The translations under genes and the position numbers were made by a program. A stretch of DNA of 64,000 bases from Kaistia granuli DSM 23481 (GTDB lineage: Bacteria > Pseudomonadota > Alphaproteobacteria > Rhizobiales > Kaistiaceae): the NCBI RefSeq assembly GCF_000380505.1, contig NZ_AQYH01000006.1, positions 62,001-126,000 on the forward strand, written 5' to 3'. Positions 1-8,154 of the stretch are shown here, piece by piece; the stretch's first letter is position 1, and each line of letters begins with the position of its first letter. Below the pieces are notes generated by a model that did no database searches, was not told where the DNA came from, and saw nothing but the letters and a program-made list of their open reading frames with translations.

Positions 1-435
1 GCGGCTGAGTTCGGTCATCAGCTCGACCGCGCCCTTGACGGTCGAGAGCGGCTGCAGCGGGTGCACGTCGCCGATGCCGGGCAGCCGCGCCATCCTCTCG
101 TTCAGGCGCGGATTGTGCTTCATCGTGCAGGAGCCGAGCGGATAGAGGCCGCTGTCGATCGAGTAGTTCTTCTGGCTGAGCCGCACATAGTGGCGCATCG
201 TCTCCGGCTCCGAGAGGCCGGGAAGATCGATCGGCAGCTTGCGCGCGAGCTTGCCGAGACGGGGCGCGAAATCCGCCGGCTCGTCGAGATCGACGCCGGT
301 GACGTCGTGGCGTCCGACCTCGAACAGCAGCGCCTCCTCGATCTGCAGGGCGCGGTTGCCGGTGAAGGTATCGGGAATGGCCGAGGTCGCGGCGGTGGCG
401 GCGACGGTGGGACGGCCCTGGCTGTTCATGCTCAT
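1..435 (-). CDS. gcvPB: Glycine dehydrogenase (decarboxylating) subunit 2, N-terminal part
   Basis: C-terminal half of the P-protein of the glycine cleavage system. It is the half that carries the pyridoxal-phosphate lysine, which lies outside this window. Only about 145 N-terminal codons are visible; the gene runs off the left edge. Translating the minus strand from 435 gives [11 protein letters not shown] and then, near residue 105, the P-protein signature [16 protein letters not shown]. The ATG at 435-433 overlaps the TGA of gcvPA (434-432) in an ATGA junction, so the two subunits are probably translationally coupled. A second Met two codons later is an alternative start. A split P-protein occurs in many bacteria, including some alphaproteobacteria, while others have one long GcvP. 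Confidence 0.93.
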   Translation of the reverse strand, partial: MSMNSQGRPTVAATAATSAIPDTFTGNRALQIEEALLFEVGRHDVTGVDLDEPADFAPRLGKLARKLPIDLPGLSEPETMRHYVRLSQKNYSIDSGLYPLGSCTMKHNPRLNERMARLPGIGDVHPLQPLSTVKGAVELMTELSR

Positions 436-1775
436 GCGAGCACCTCCGCGAGCGCGGCCACGAAGGCGGCGCGGTCTTCATCCGTGTTCACTTCGGTCGA
501 GGCGACGAGCAGCAGGTCGGCGAGTTCGCTCTTGCCGGGCTCCAGCCTGGAGACCGGCACGCCGGCGAGTACGCCCTTCGCTGCCAGCTTCTCGACGAGA
601 TCAGCGGCGTCGCCGGGAAGCCGGATGGTGAACTCGTTGAAGAACGAGTCATTCAAGAGGCTTACGCCCTTCAGCGCAGAAAGCGATTCAGCGAGTTTCA
701 CGGCATTGGCGTGATTGATCCGCGCCAGTCGCGCCAGGCCCGTTTCGCCGAGCAGCGTCATATGGATCGTGAACGCCAGCGCGCAAAGCCCTGAATTCGT
801 ACAGATATTCGACGTCGCCTTATCGCGGCGGATATGCTGCTCGCGGGTCGAGAGCGTCAGCACGAAGCCGCGCCTCCCCTCCGCATCGACCGTCTCGCCG
901 CAGAGGCGGCCCGGCATCTGGCGGACGAATTTCTGCCGCGTCGCGAACAGGCCGACATAGGGCCCGCCGAAGGAGAGCGCGTTGCCGATCGACTGGCCCT
1001 CGCCGACGACGATGTCGGCGCCCTGCGCGCCCGGCGGCTCGATCAGGCCGAGCGAGACGACCTCGGTGAAGACGGCGATCAGCAGCGCGCCGACCTCATG
1101 CGCCTTCGCCGCGATCGGCGCGAGATCGATCAGATGGCCGTAGACGGAGGGCGACTGCACGACGACGCAGGAGGTGGTGGCGTCGATCGCGGCGAGGATG
1201 TCCTCGGTGCCACGGGGATCAGCCGGCAGCGACGTCACCGTATCGCCCGCCATCGGCGACAGCGACTCGACCACGGCGCGATAGTGCGGATGCAGCCCGC
1301 CGGACAGCACCGCCTTGTTGCGCTTGGTCAGCCGGTGCGCCATCAGCACCGCCTCGACGGTGGCCGTCGAGCCGTCATACATCGAGGCGTTCGCCACCTC
1401 CATGCCGGTCAGGTGCGCGATCTGGGTCTGGAACTCGAACAGGACCTGCAGCGTGCCCTGGGTGATTTCCGGCTGGTACGGCGTGTAGGAGGTCAGGAAC
1501 TCCGAACGCTGGATCAGGTGGTCGACCGTCGCCGGCACATGGTGCTTGTAGGCGCCGGCGCCGACGAAGAACGGCACCGACGAGGCCGCGACGTTCTGGG
1601 CGGAAAGGCGGCCGAGCGTGCGCTCGACCGACATCTCACCGGCTGCCTTCGGCAAATCGAGCCCGTGGACCCGGAGATCCCTAGGGATATCGGCGAAGAG
1701 ATCGTCGATCGAGCCGACGCCGATCTGGGCCAGCATGGCCTGCCGGTCGGTATCGGAATGGGGGAGATAGCGCAT
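432..1775 (-). CDS. gcvPA: Glycine dehydrogenase (decarboxylating) subunit 1
   Basis: N-terminal half (447 aa) of the two-subunit P-protein, which decarboxylates glycine and passes the aminomethyl group to lipoyl-GcvH. The start [19 protein letters not shown] and the segments [18 protein letters not shown] and [19 protein letters not shown] are typical of GcvPA. Length fits the family. It lies 41 bp after gcvH in the gcvT-gcvH-gcvPA-gcvPB operon and overlaps gcvPB by 4 bp. Expression is expected to follow the glycine riboswitch upstream of gcvT. Confidence 0.97.
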   Translation of the reverse strand: MRYLPHSDTDRQAMLAQIGVGSIDDLFADIPRDLRVHGLDLPKAAGEMSVERTLGRLSAQNVAASSVPFFVGAGAYKHHVPATVDHLIQRSEFLTSYTPYQPEITQGTLQVLFEFQTQIAHLTGMEVANASMYDGSTATVEAVLMAHRLTKRNKAVLSGGLHPHYRAVVESLSPMAGDTVTSLPADPRGTEDILAAIDATTSCVVVQSPSVYGHLIDLAPIAAKAHEVGALLIAVFTEVVSLGLIEPPGAQGADIVVGEGQSIGNALSFGGPYVGLFATRQKFVRQMPGRLCGETVDAEGRRGFVLTLSTREQHIRRDKATSNICTNSGLCALAFTIHMTLLGETGLARLARINHANAVKLAESLSALKGVSLLNDSFFNEFTIRLPGDAADLVEKLAAKGVLAGVPVSRLEPGKSELADLLLVASTEVNTDEDRAAFVAALAEVLA

Positions 1776-1816
1776 CGGACTACCGTTCTGAGGTTTTTCG
1801 GGAGGACACGGTCGCG

Positions 1817-2188
1817 TCAGAGCGTCTCGACGAACGCCTTGTAGGCGGTCTCATCGAGCAGGTTTTCCAGCTCGCCGGGCTCGGTCAACGTGAGTTTCAT
1901 GAACCAGCCATCGCCCTCCGCCGCCTCGTTGATGGTGCCGGGGGCGTCAGCGAGCTTGGCGTTGACGGCGATGACGAGGCCGGAGACCGGCGCGTAGACA
2001 TCGCTCGCAGCCTTGACCGATTCGACCACGGCCGCCTCGTCGCCCTTGGCGAAGGTCTTGCCGACTTCCGGCAGCTCGACATAGACGACGTCGCCGAGCT
2101 GGGACTGGGCATAGTCGGTAATGCCGACAAGGGCGGAATCGCCTTCGAGGCGAACCCATTCGTGGTCTTTGGTGAAGTAGACGGTCAT
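1817..2188 (-). CDS. gcvH: Glycine cleavage system H protein
   Basis: Lipoyl carrier of the glycine cleavage system (123 aa). It shuttles the aminomethyl and then dihydrolipoyl arm between P-, T- and L-proteins. The lipoylation motif [10 protein letters not shown] places the modified lysine at residue 59. The N-terminus [17 protein letters not shown] and the total length are standard for GcvH. The gene is 26 bp downstream of gcvT and shares its promoter and riboswitch. Confidence 0.98.
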   Translation of the reverse strand: MTVYFTKDHEWVRLEGDSALVGITDYAQSQLGDVVYVELPEVGKTFAKGDEAAVVESVKAASDVYAPVSGLVIAVNAKLADAPGTINEAAEGDGWFMKLTLTEPGELENLLDETAYKAFVETL

Positions 2189-2214
2189 GTGGTGATCTTC
2201 CCTGGAAAGGCCGT

Positions 2215-3363
2215 TCAGGCTTGTTTGCGGAAATAGCGGTGCGGCACGAAAGGCATGGGCGCGACGGTGGCGGCGAGGTCCTTGCCGCGGACGACGAGGG
2301 TCACTGGCGTACCGATGGCGGCGCTGCCGGCGGCGACATAGCCCATGGCGATCGGCCCGCCGGCGGTCGGCCCGAAGCCGCCCGAGGTGACGATGCCGAT
2401 GGTGGTGCCGGAAGCGTCGCGGATCTCTGTGCCCTCGCGCGCAGGCGCCCTGCCCTCCGGCTTGATGCCGACCCGCAGCCGCGCCGGACCGGCGGCGAGC
2501 TCGCCGAGAATGCGACCGGCGCCGGGAAATCCGCCCTCGGCACGCCGCCGCTTGGCGATCGCGAAGCCGAGATCGGCCTCGACGGGTGACGTCGCCTCGT
2601 CGATGTCGTGGCCATAGAGGCAGAGCCCGGCCTCAAGCCGCAGCGAATCGCGCGCGCCCAGGCCGACCAGCTCGACTTCGGGCTCGGCGATCAGCGTGCG
2701 CACCAGCGCCTCGACGTCGCCGGCCTTGACGGAAATCTCGTAGCCGTCCTCGCCGGTATAGCCGGAACGGCTGACATGGCAGTCGACGCCGTCGACGGTG
2801 ACGCGGGCAGCCGTCATGAACCCCATGGCGGACGTCTCGGGACAATGGCGGGACAAAACCTCGGCCGCCTTGGGTCCCTGCAGCGCGATCAGCGCCAGGC
2901 CCTCCGCCACTTCCAGCGTGACGCCGTCCGGCAGGTTGGCCACGACATGGGCGTAGTCGATCGCCTTGCGACCGGCATTGACGACGAGGGTGAGCGTGCC
3001 GTCCTCGGACGGGTCGGCCGATCGCGTCACCATAAGGTCGTCGATGATGCCGCCTTCCGGCGTCGTCAGCAGTGTGTAGCGAATGCGGCCCGGCGACAGC
3101 GCCTGGAAGTCGCCCGGCGTCAGCGCCTCGAGTGCTCGGGCGGTCGTCGCGTGATCGGGACCGACCAGATAGGCCTGCCCCATATGCGAGACGTCGAAAA
3201 GGCCGGCGCTGGCGCGGGTCCAATTGTGCTCGGAAAGAATGCCGAGGGGATATTGCACCGGCATGGAATAGCCGGCGAAGGGCACCATGCGGGCGCCGAA
3301 TTCGCGATGGAGGCCGGCAAGCGGCGTCTCGAGCAGAAGGTCTGTAGCGGCCGAATCAGCCAT
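2215..3363 (-). CDS. gcvT: Glycine cleavage system T protein (aminomethyltransferase)
   Basis: Folate-binding T-protein (382 aa), which transfers the methylene group from aminomethyl-lipoyl-GcvH to tetrahydrofolate and releases ammonia. Family hallmarks seen are [20 protein letters not shown] near the N-terminus, [25 protein letters not shown] in the middle and the GCV_T C-terminal barrel ([11 protein letters not shown] onward). It is the first gene of the gcv operon; about 60 bp separate its start from the tandem glycine riboswitch. Confidence 0.97.
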   Translation of the reverse strand: MADSAATDLLLETPLAGLHREFGARMVPFAGYSMPVQYPLGILSEHNWTRASAGLFDVSHMGQAYLVGPDHATTARALEALTPGDFQALSPGRIRYTLLTTPEGGIIDDLMVTRSADPSEDGTLTLVVNAGRKAIDYAHVVANLPDGVTLEVAEGLALIALQGPKAAEVLSRHCPETSAMGFMTAARVTVDGVDCHVSRSGYTGEDGYEISVKAGDVEALVRTLIAEPEVELVGLGARDSLRLEAGLCLYGHDIDEATSPVEADLGFAIAKRRRAEGGFPGAGRILGELAAGPARLRVGIKPEGRAPAREGTEIRDASGTTIGIVTSGGFGPTAGGPIAMGYVAAGSAAIGTPVTLVVRGKDLAATVAPMPFVPHRYFRKQA

Positions 3364-3422
3364 GCACCGGGTCCCTGAACAGAGTCATTGGCACGGGCAG
3401 GCCCAAATGGCCTGTTCCGCGC

Positions 3423-3622
3423 CCCCTCTGTCTGAGAACCTGAGAGATTTCCCGCGCTGCCGATGCGGCAGACGCGGCTACTCCTTCGGTGAGTCTCCCG
3501 CCTCATGGCGGAAAGACTGCTTTCCAGAGCGTCGCCGACCGTCCGGTCCGTTGGCCTGAGAGTTTCCGGGGCGGTTGCTCCTTCGGCGCCGATGGGGCTT
3601 TCACCCCTTCGGTCTCTCCCGG
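3423..3622 (-). promoter_or_regulatory. Tandem glycine riboswitch upstream of gcvT
   Basis: Read on the minus strand, two copies of the glycine aptamer core follow each other. Aptamer 1 is about 3622-3545, with GGGAGAG at the 5' side, a GCCGAAGGAGCAA segment and CTCTCAGG at 3562-3555. Aptamer 2 is about 3510-3423, with GGGAGAC, CACCGAAGGAGTAG and CTCTCAGG at 3446-3439. The GAGAG...CCGAAGG...CTCTCAGG pattern is diagnostic of the gcvT-type riboswitch. Glycine binding normally turns on gcv expression. Boundaries are by eye. No obvious U-tract terminator separates it from gcvT, so control may be at translation or a longer-range structure. Confidence 0.92.
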
Positions 3623-3775
3623 CGGTCGTTCAGCCTCCGCCTTGCGGCATCGGCTCAGCCGGGTCGCGACACGGACCCAGCCTGGAAGCTACTGTAGGTG
3701 CGCGCGCCGCGCTGTCAATCGGCGCGCGCGAACCTTGCTGGTGGCCGGGCGAATGCCCGCGTGCCACGTCCGCAA

Positions 3776-4426
3776 TCAGCCGCGGCGCTTGCCCGGCGTC
3801 GCCTTGTCGTCGAGGCCGACATAGATGTGGAAGTCGGTGTTGCCCTCGGAGACGGGGACCATGATCGATTCGTCGATCTTGGTGAAATCGGCGGCGAGTT
3901 CGGGAGCCTGCAGCGGCACGGCAATGCGATGCAGCTCGGACTTCAGCACCTTGTCCCGCCCTTCCATGACGACGACCCGGACCGGCACATTGACCGTCTG
4001 CGCCTTGCCAGCCGGACCGGAGGCGACACGGCCCTTGATGCCGAGCTTGACGATGACGCCGCCGTTGGTCTTGACGCATTCGCGCGCCGTGTCGGTGATC
4101 GACACCTGGTAGATCACCGGCGGGCTGGCGCCGGTCAGCGGGTCAGGCTTGCCGGGGGCGAAGACCTTGTATTCCTCCGTACCCGGCCGGATCGCGACCG
4201 GCGGGCAATTGACCGAGTAGCCGAAATTCTCGGCCGAAACGATCGTCGCGTTTTCCAGATTCTTGTTCGGCGCCCCGAACAACGCGTTGTTGACGACGTT
4301 GCCGCCGGACGACGAGCCATCGCTCACGCTCGAACAGGCGGCAACCAGGCCAGCCAGTGCGGCGACCGAAACGAAGGCCAGCAGGCGGCGCGAAGCGGCC
4401 GAGCCACCGAAAGAAGAACCATGCAT
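3776..4426 (-). CDS. Conserved lipoprotein of unknown function
   Basis: A 216-aa protein with an N-terminal signal sequence and a lipobox (LAGLVAAC) ending at a cysteine near residue 31, so probably a lipid-anchored envelope protein. The mature part has no motif I recognise. It ends in an acidic beta-rich region (SEGNTDFHIYVGLDD) and a short basic tail. It is divergent from thrC across about 170 bp and follows no obvious partner. Similar unnamed lipoproteins are common in Hyphomicrobiales; function unknown. Confidence 0.8.
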   Translation of the reverse strand: MHGSSFGGSAASRRLLAFVSVAALAGLVAACSSVSDGSSSGGNVVNNALFGAPNKNLENATIVSAENFGYSVNCPPVAIRPGTEEYKVFAPGKPDPLTGASPPVIYQVSITDTARECVKTNGGVIVKLGIKGRVASGPAGKAQTVNVPVRVVVMEGRDKVLKSELHRIAVPLQAPELAADFTKIDESIMVPVSEGNTDFHIYVGLDDKATPGKRRG

Positions 4427-4594
4427 CCCAATAATCCTCGACGCTGATGCGCGACGTCTATAACAGTCCGATTGATCTTTGGCGACTTAGTGGCTGACGA
4501 CCCGCCGCACCTTGCCCGCCGCATCCCGCGACGATAGGGTTGCAGCAAAGGGCGGCTTGCCACAAGTCTGGCCGCATGTGGAGGCGTTTCTTCC

Positions 4595-6001
4595 GTGAAA
4601 TATGTGAGCACGCGCGGCATTGCCCCCGCGCTCGGCTTCTCCGACGTTCTTCTGGCTGGGCTCGCGCGTGATGGCGGCCTCTATGTTCCGGAGACATGGC
4701 CGTCGTTTTCGCCCGCGACATTCGCCGGCCTCGCCGGCCGGCCTTATGATGAAGTCGCCTATGCGGTGATCCATCCCTTCGTCGCCGGCGAGATCGCCGA
4801 TTCCGATCTGAAGCGGATGTGCGCCGAGGCCTATGCGACGTTCCGCCATCCGGCCGTCGCGCCGCTGGTCCAGACCGGACCCAACAGCTTCATTCTCGAA
4901 CTCTTCCACGGGCCCACGCTCGCCTTCAAGGACGTGGCGATGCAGTTGCTCGCCCGGTTGATGGACCATGTGCTGGCCGAACGCGGCCGCCGCGCCACCA
5001 TCGTCGGCGCGACGTCCGGCGACACCGGTGGCGCAGCGATCGAGGCCTTCCGGGGCCGCGCCGCGACCGACATCTTCATCCTGTTCCCGCATGGCCGCGT
5101 CTCGCCGGTACAGCAGCGCCAGATGACGACGGTGCATGACGCCAACGTCCACGCGATCGCGCTCGAAGGCACGTTCGACGACTGCCAGGCGATCGTGAAG
5201 GGCCTGTTCAACGACCACGCTTTCCGCGATCGGGTCTCGCTCTCGGGCGTCAACTCGATCAACTGGGGCCGCATCGTCGCGCAGGTGGTCTATTACGTCA
5301 CCGCCGCGCTCTCGCTCGGCGCGCCGGCCCGCTCGATCTCCTTCACGGTGCCGACCGGCAATTTCGGCGACGTGTTCGCCGGCTATGTCGCGAAGAAGAT
5401 CGGCCTGCCGATCGACCGGCTGGTGATCGCCACCAACACCAACGACATCCTGGCGCGCACGCTGGAAAGCGGCCGCTACGAGACGACAGGCGTCGTGCCG
5501 ACCCAGTCGCCCTCGATGGACATCCAGGTCTCCTCGAATTTCGAGCGGTTGCTGTTCGAGGCCGCCGGCCGCGACGGCGACACCGTGCGACGCCTGATGG
5601 ACAGCCTCGGCCAGTCGGGCGCCTTCACGGTTCCGGAAGCCGCGCTCGAAAGCATCCGCGGCGAGTTCGCCGCCGGCCGCGCCAACGAGGCCGAAACCGA
5701 CGCCACTATGCGCGACACGCTGGCCGCCACCGGCTACCTGGCCGACCCGCACACCGCCGTCGCGCTGGCCGTCGCCGCGCGCCAGCCGGAAGCGGCATCG
5801 CCGATGGTGACGCTCTCCACCGCGCATCCGGCCAAGTTCCCGGCCGCCGTCGAGGCCGCCACCGGCATCGACCCGGCCCTGCCCGCCTGGCTCGGGGATC
5901 TCATGCAGAGGGAGGAGCGTTTCACCGTTCTTCCCAACGATATCGGTGCCATCGCCCGCTTCGTCGAAGCCCGCGCCCGCGCCATCCACGAAAAGGTGTG
6001 A
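4595..6001 (+). CDS. thrC: Threonine synthase
   Basis: Pyridoxal-phosphate enzyme (468 aa) that converts O-phosphohomoserine to threonine, the step after ThrB (encoded at 12180). The start KYVSTRGIAPALGFSDVLL and the motif GPTLAFKDVAMQ, with the PLP lysine at residue 112, are characteristic. ATSGDTGGAAIEAF binds the cofactor phosphate. The start is GTG at 4595, about 10 bp after a GGAGG ribosome-binding site at 4580-4584. The M16 protease gene follows 41 bp later in the same direction. Confidence 0.97.
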   Translation: MKYVSTRGIAPALGFSDVLLAGLARDGGLYVPETWPSFSPATFAGLAGRPYDEVAYAVIHPFVAGEIADSDLKRMCAEAYATFRHPAVAPLVQTGPNSFILELFHGPTLAFKDVAMQLLARLMDHVLAERGRRATIVGATSGDTGGAAIEAFRGRAATDIFILFPHGRVSPVQQRQMTTVHDANVHAIALEGTFDDCQAIVKGLFNDHAFRDRVSLSGVNSINWGRIVAQVVYYVTAALSLGAPARSISFTVPTGNFGDVFAGYVAKKIGLPIDRLVIATNTNDILARTLESGRYETTGVVPTQSPSMDIQVSSNFERLLFEAAGRDGDTVRRLMDSLGQSGAFTVPEAALESIRGEFAAGRANEAETDATMRDTLAATGYLADPHTAVALAVAARQPEAASPMVTLSTAHPAKFPAAVEAATGIDPALPAWLGDLMQREERFTVLPNDIGAIARFVEARARAIHEKV

Positions 6002-6042
6002 AGCATGGCGCTTGAAGCATTCCTCATGCCGGTGAGCCGCGC

Positions 6043-7317
6043 ATGACCGTACAGGTGACGAAACTCAAGTCGGGACTGACCGTCGCGACCCATGACATGA
6101 ATCACCTGGAAAGCGCGGCCCTCGGTGTCTGGGTCGGCGCCGGCTCCCGACGGGAGGAGACGTCGGAACACGGTATCTCGCATCTGCTCGAGCACATGGC
6201 CTTCAAGGGCACGCGCAGGCGCTCCGCCACCGATATCGCCGAGGAGATCGAGGCGGTCGGCGGCGAATTGAACGCGGCGACCAGCGTCGAGACGACATCC
6301 TACTATGCCCGCATCCTCAAGCCGGATGCCGAGCTGGCCGTCGACATCCTGAGCGACATCCTCTGCAATTCGGCTTTCGACGCCGAGGAGCTGAAGCGCG
6401 AACAGCATGTCATCGTGCAGGAAATCGGCGCCTCGCTCGATACGCCCGAGGACCGGGTCTTCGACTTCTTCGTCGAGGGCGCCTATCCCGACCAGCCGAT
6501 CGGCCGCACCATTCTCGGCACCGAAGAGACCGTGCGGCGCACGCGTTCGGATGATCTCTCGACCTATCTGGACCGCCACTATCACGGCCCGAACATGGTG
6601 CTGGCCGCCGCCGGCGCCATCGACCACGACAAGCTGGTCAAGCTGGCCGAAGACCGCTTCGCCTCGCTTCCCTCTGCCGAGCTCACCGACGGCATCGCCG
6701 CCCATTATCGCGGTGGCGACCTGCGCGAGACGCGCGACCTGATGGAAGCGCAGATCCTGCTCGGCTTCGAGGGCATGCCCTACAAGTCCGACGACTTCCA
6801 CGCGGTGCAGATCCTCGCCTCGCTGCTTGGCGGCGGCATGTCCTCGCGCCTGTTCCAGGAAGTGCGCGAGAAGCGCGGCCTCTGCTATTCTGTCTACGCC
6901 TTCCACTGGAGCTTCGCCGATACCGGCCTGTTCGGCATCCATGCCGCGACCGGCGGCGACGACATCGAGGAATTGATGCCGGTCATGCTCGGCGAGCTGG
7001 AGCGTGCGAGCCTGGACATCACCGAAGCCGAGCTCGGCCGCGCCCGCGCCCAGATGCGCGCCAGCCTGCTGATGAGCCTGGAGAGCCCGGCCGCCCGTGC
7101 CGGCCAGGTCGCGCGGCAGATGCTCCTGTTCGGCCGCCCTATTCCCGTCGAGGAAATCGTCGCCCGCATCGACGACGTCAGCGTCGCGCGGGTGCGCGAC
7201 CTCGCGCAGCGCATCTTTACCGGCAGCCCGCCGACCATCGCCGCCATCGGCCCGATCGACAAGCTGATCGACCGCGATCAGATCGCAGCGCGCCTCGGCT
7301 CGCCGATCGTGGCCTGA
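6043..7317 (+). CDS. M16 family zinc metallopeptidase (processing-peptidase-like)
   Basis: A 424-aa member of the insulinase/mitochondrial processing peptidase family. The inverted zinc motif HLLEH is at residues 47-51, followed by MAFKGT. A downstream acidic stretch (EELKREQHVIVQEIGASLD) supplies the third zinc ligand. Two M16 domains are present (about 15-160 and 170-350). No signal peptide is seen, so a cytoplasmic role is likely. It sits between thrC and a GNAT gene, an arrangement conserved in many alphaproteobacteria; the physiological substrate is not evident. Confidence 0.93.
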   Translation: MTVQVTKLKSGLTVATHDMNHLESAALGVWVGAGSRREETSEHGISHLLEHMAFKGTRRRSATDIAEEIEAVGGELNAATSVETTSYYARILKPDAELAVDILSDILCNSAFDAEELKREQHVIVQEIGASLDTPEDRVFDFFVEGAYPDQPIGRTILGTEETVRRTRSDDLSTYLDRHYHGPNMVLAAAGAIDHDKLVKLAEDRFASLPSAELTDGIAAHYRGGDLRETRDLMEAQILLGFEGMPYKSDDFHAVQILASLLGGGMSSRLFQEVREKRGLCYSVYAFHWSFADTGLFGIHAATGGDDIEELMPVMLGELERASLDITEAELGRARAQMRASLLMSLESPAARAGQVARQMLLFGRPIPVEEIVARIDDVSVARVRDLAQRIFTGSPPTIAAIGPIDKLIDRDQIAARLGSPIVA

Positions 7318-7432
7318 ACGACCGGCTGGACGGGCAGCGGCGCCCGGCGGGCGCCTGGAATTGGGATCGATCGATCCAGCCTGGATAGGTCACGCTGGTT
7401 GGCAAGATGCGAGCGGGGGCGCGGCGCAACAA

Positions 7433-8020
7433 ATGGAATTCCTGCGGTCCGTCGTGCCTTTTCATCCGATGCCGGAGATCAGCGCCGGCAAGGTATTCCT
7501 GCGCGCGCCGGCGATGTCGGATTTCGCCGCCTGGGCGAGCCTGCGCGCCGAGAGCCGCGCTTTCCTCATGCCGTGGGAACCGCTCTGGCCGGTCGACGAT
7601 CTGACGCGCAGCGCCTTCAAGCGCCGCCTGCGCCGCTACCAGCGTGAAATCCGCGAATCGACCGGCTACCCGTTTCTCGTCTTCACCGCCGACGGCCGCC
7701 AGCTGGTGGGCGGACTGACCCTGTCGCACGTGGTGCGCGGCGTGACGCAATCCTGTTCGCTCGGCTACTGGATGGGCGCCCCGTATGCCGGCCAGGGCCT
7801 GATGACGGCGGCGGTCCGGGCCGTCATTCCCTTCGTCTTCGACACGCTGCGGCTGCATCGGCTGGAAGCCGCCTGCCTGCCGCACAACGCCGCCTCGATC
7901 CGTCTTCTCGAAAAAGCCGGATTCTCGCGAGAAGGCTACGCGCGTCGCTACCTCTGCATCGAGGGACGGTGGCAGGACCACCTCCTCTACGCGATTGTCA
8001 GTGATGATCCTCGACCCTGA
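7433..8020 (+). CDS. GNAT family N-acetyltransferase (RimJ-like)
   Basis: A 195-aa GNAT-fold acetyltransferase resembling the RimJ/RimL group that acetylates protein N-termini. Segments seen are GKVFLRAPAMSDFAAWASLR at the N-terminus, the acetyl-CoA region GYWMGAPYAGQGLMTAAV and HRLEAACLPHNAASIRLLEKAGF at the C-terminal side. I chose the ATG at 7433 (MEFLRSVVPFHPM) because the family normally begins there. An in-frame ATG at 7361 would add 24 unlikely residues. It follows the M16 gene by about 115 bp. Confidence 0.88.
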   Translation: MEFLRSVVPFHPMPEISAGKVFLRAPAMSDFAAWASLRAESRAFLMPWEPLWPVDDLTRSAFKRRLRRYQREIRESTGYPFLVFTADGRQLVGGLTLSHVVRGVTQSCSLGYWMGAPYAGQGLMTAAVRAVIPFVFDTLRLHRLEAACLPHNAASIRLLEKAGFSREGYARRYLCIEGRWQDHLLYAIVSDDPRP

Positions 8021-8154
8021 AAGCCGAAAGCCCGGTCGGGTCGCGCCAACTGGCCCCGATAGGCTGTCGCTAACGTGTCACGCGGCCGAAAATTCCTTGT
8101 GCTGCTCCGGCCCGGATAGTACTTCTCGACGGCCTTCGGGCTCTGGAGGTTTGT

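Noticed and set aside
4487-5989. 500-residue open frame on the minus strand over thrC
   Set aside because: Shadow of thrC with a low-complexity Gly/Arg/Asp composition.
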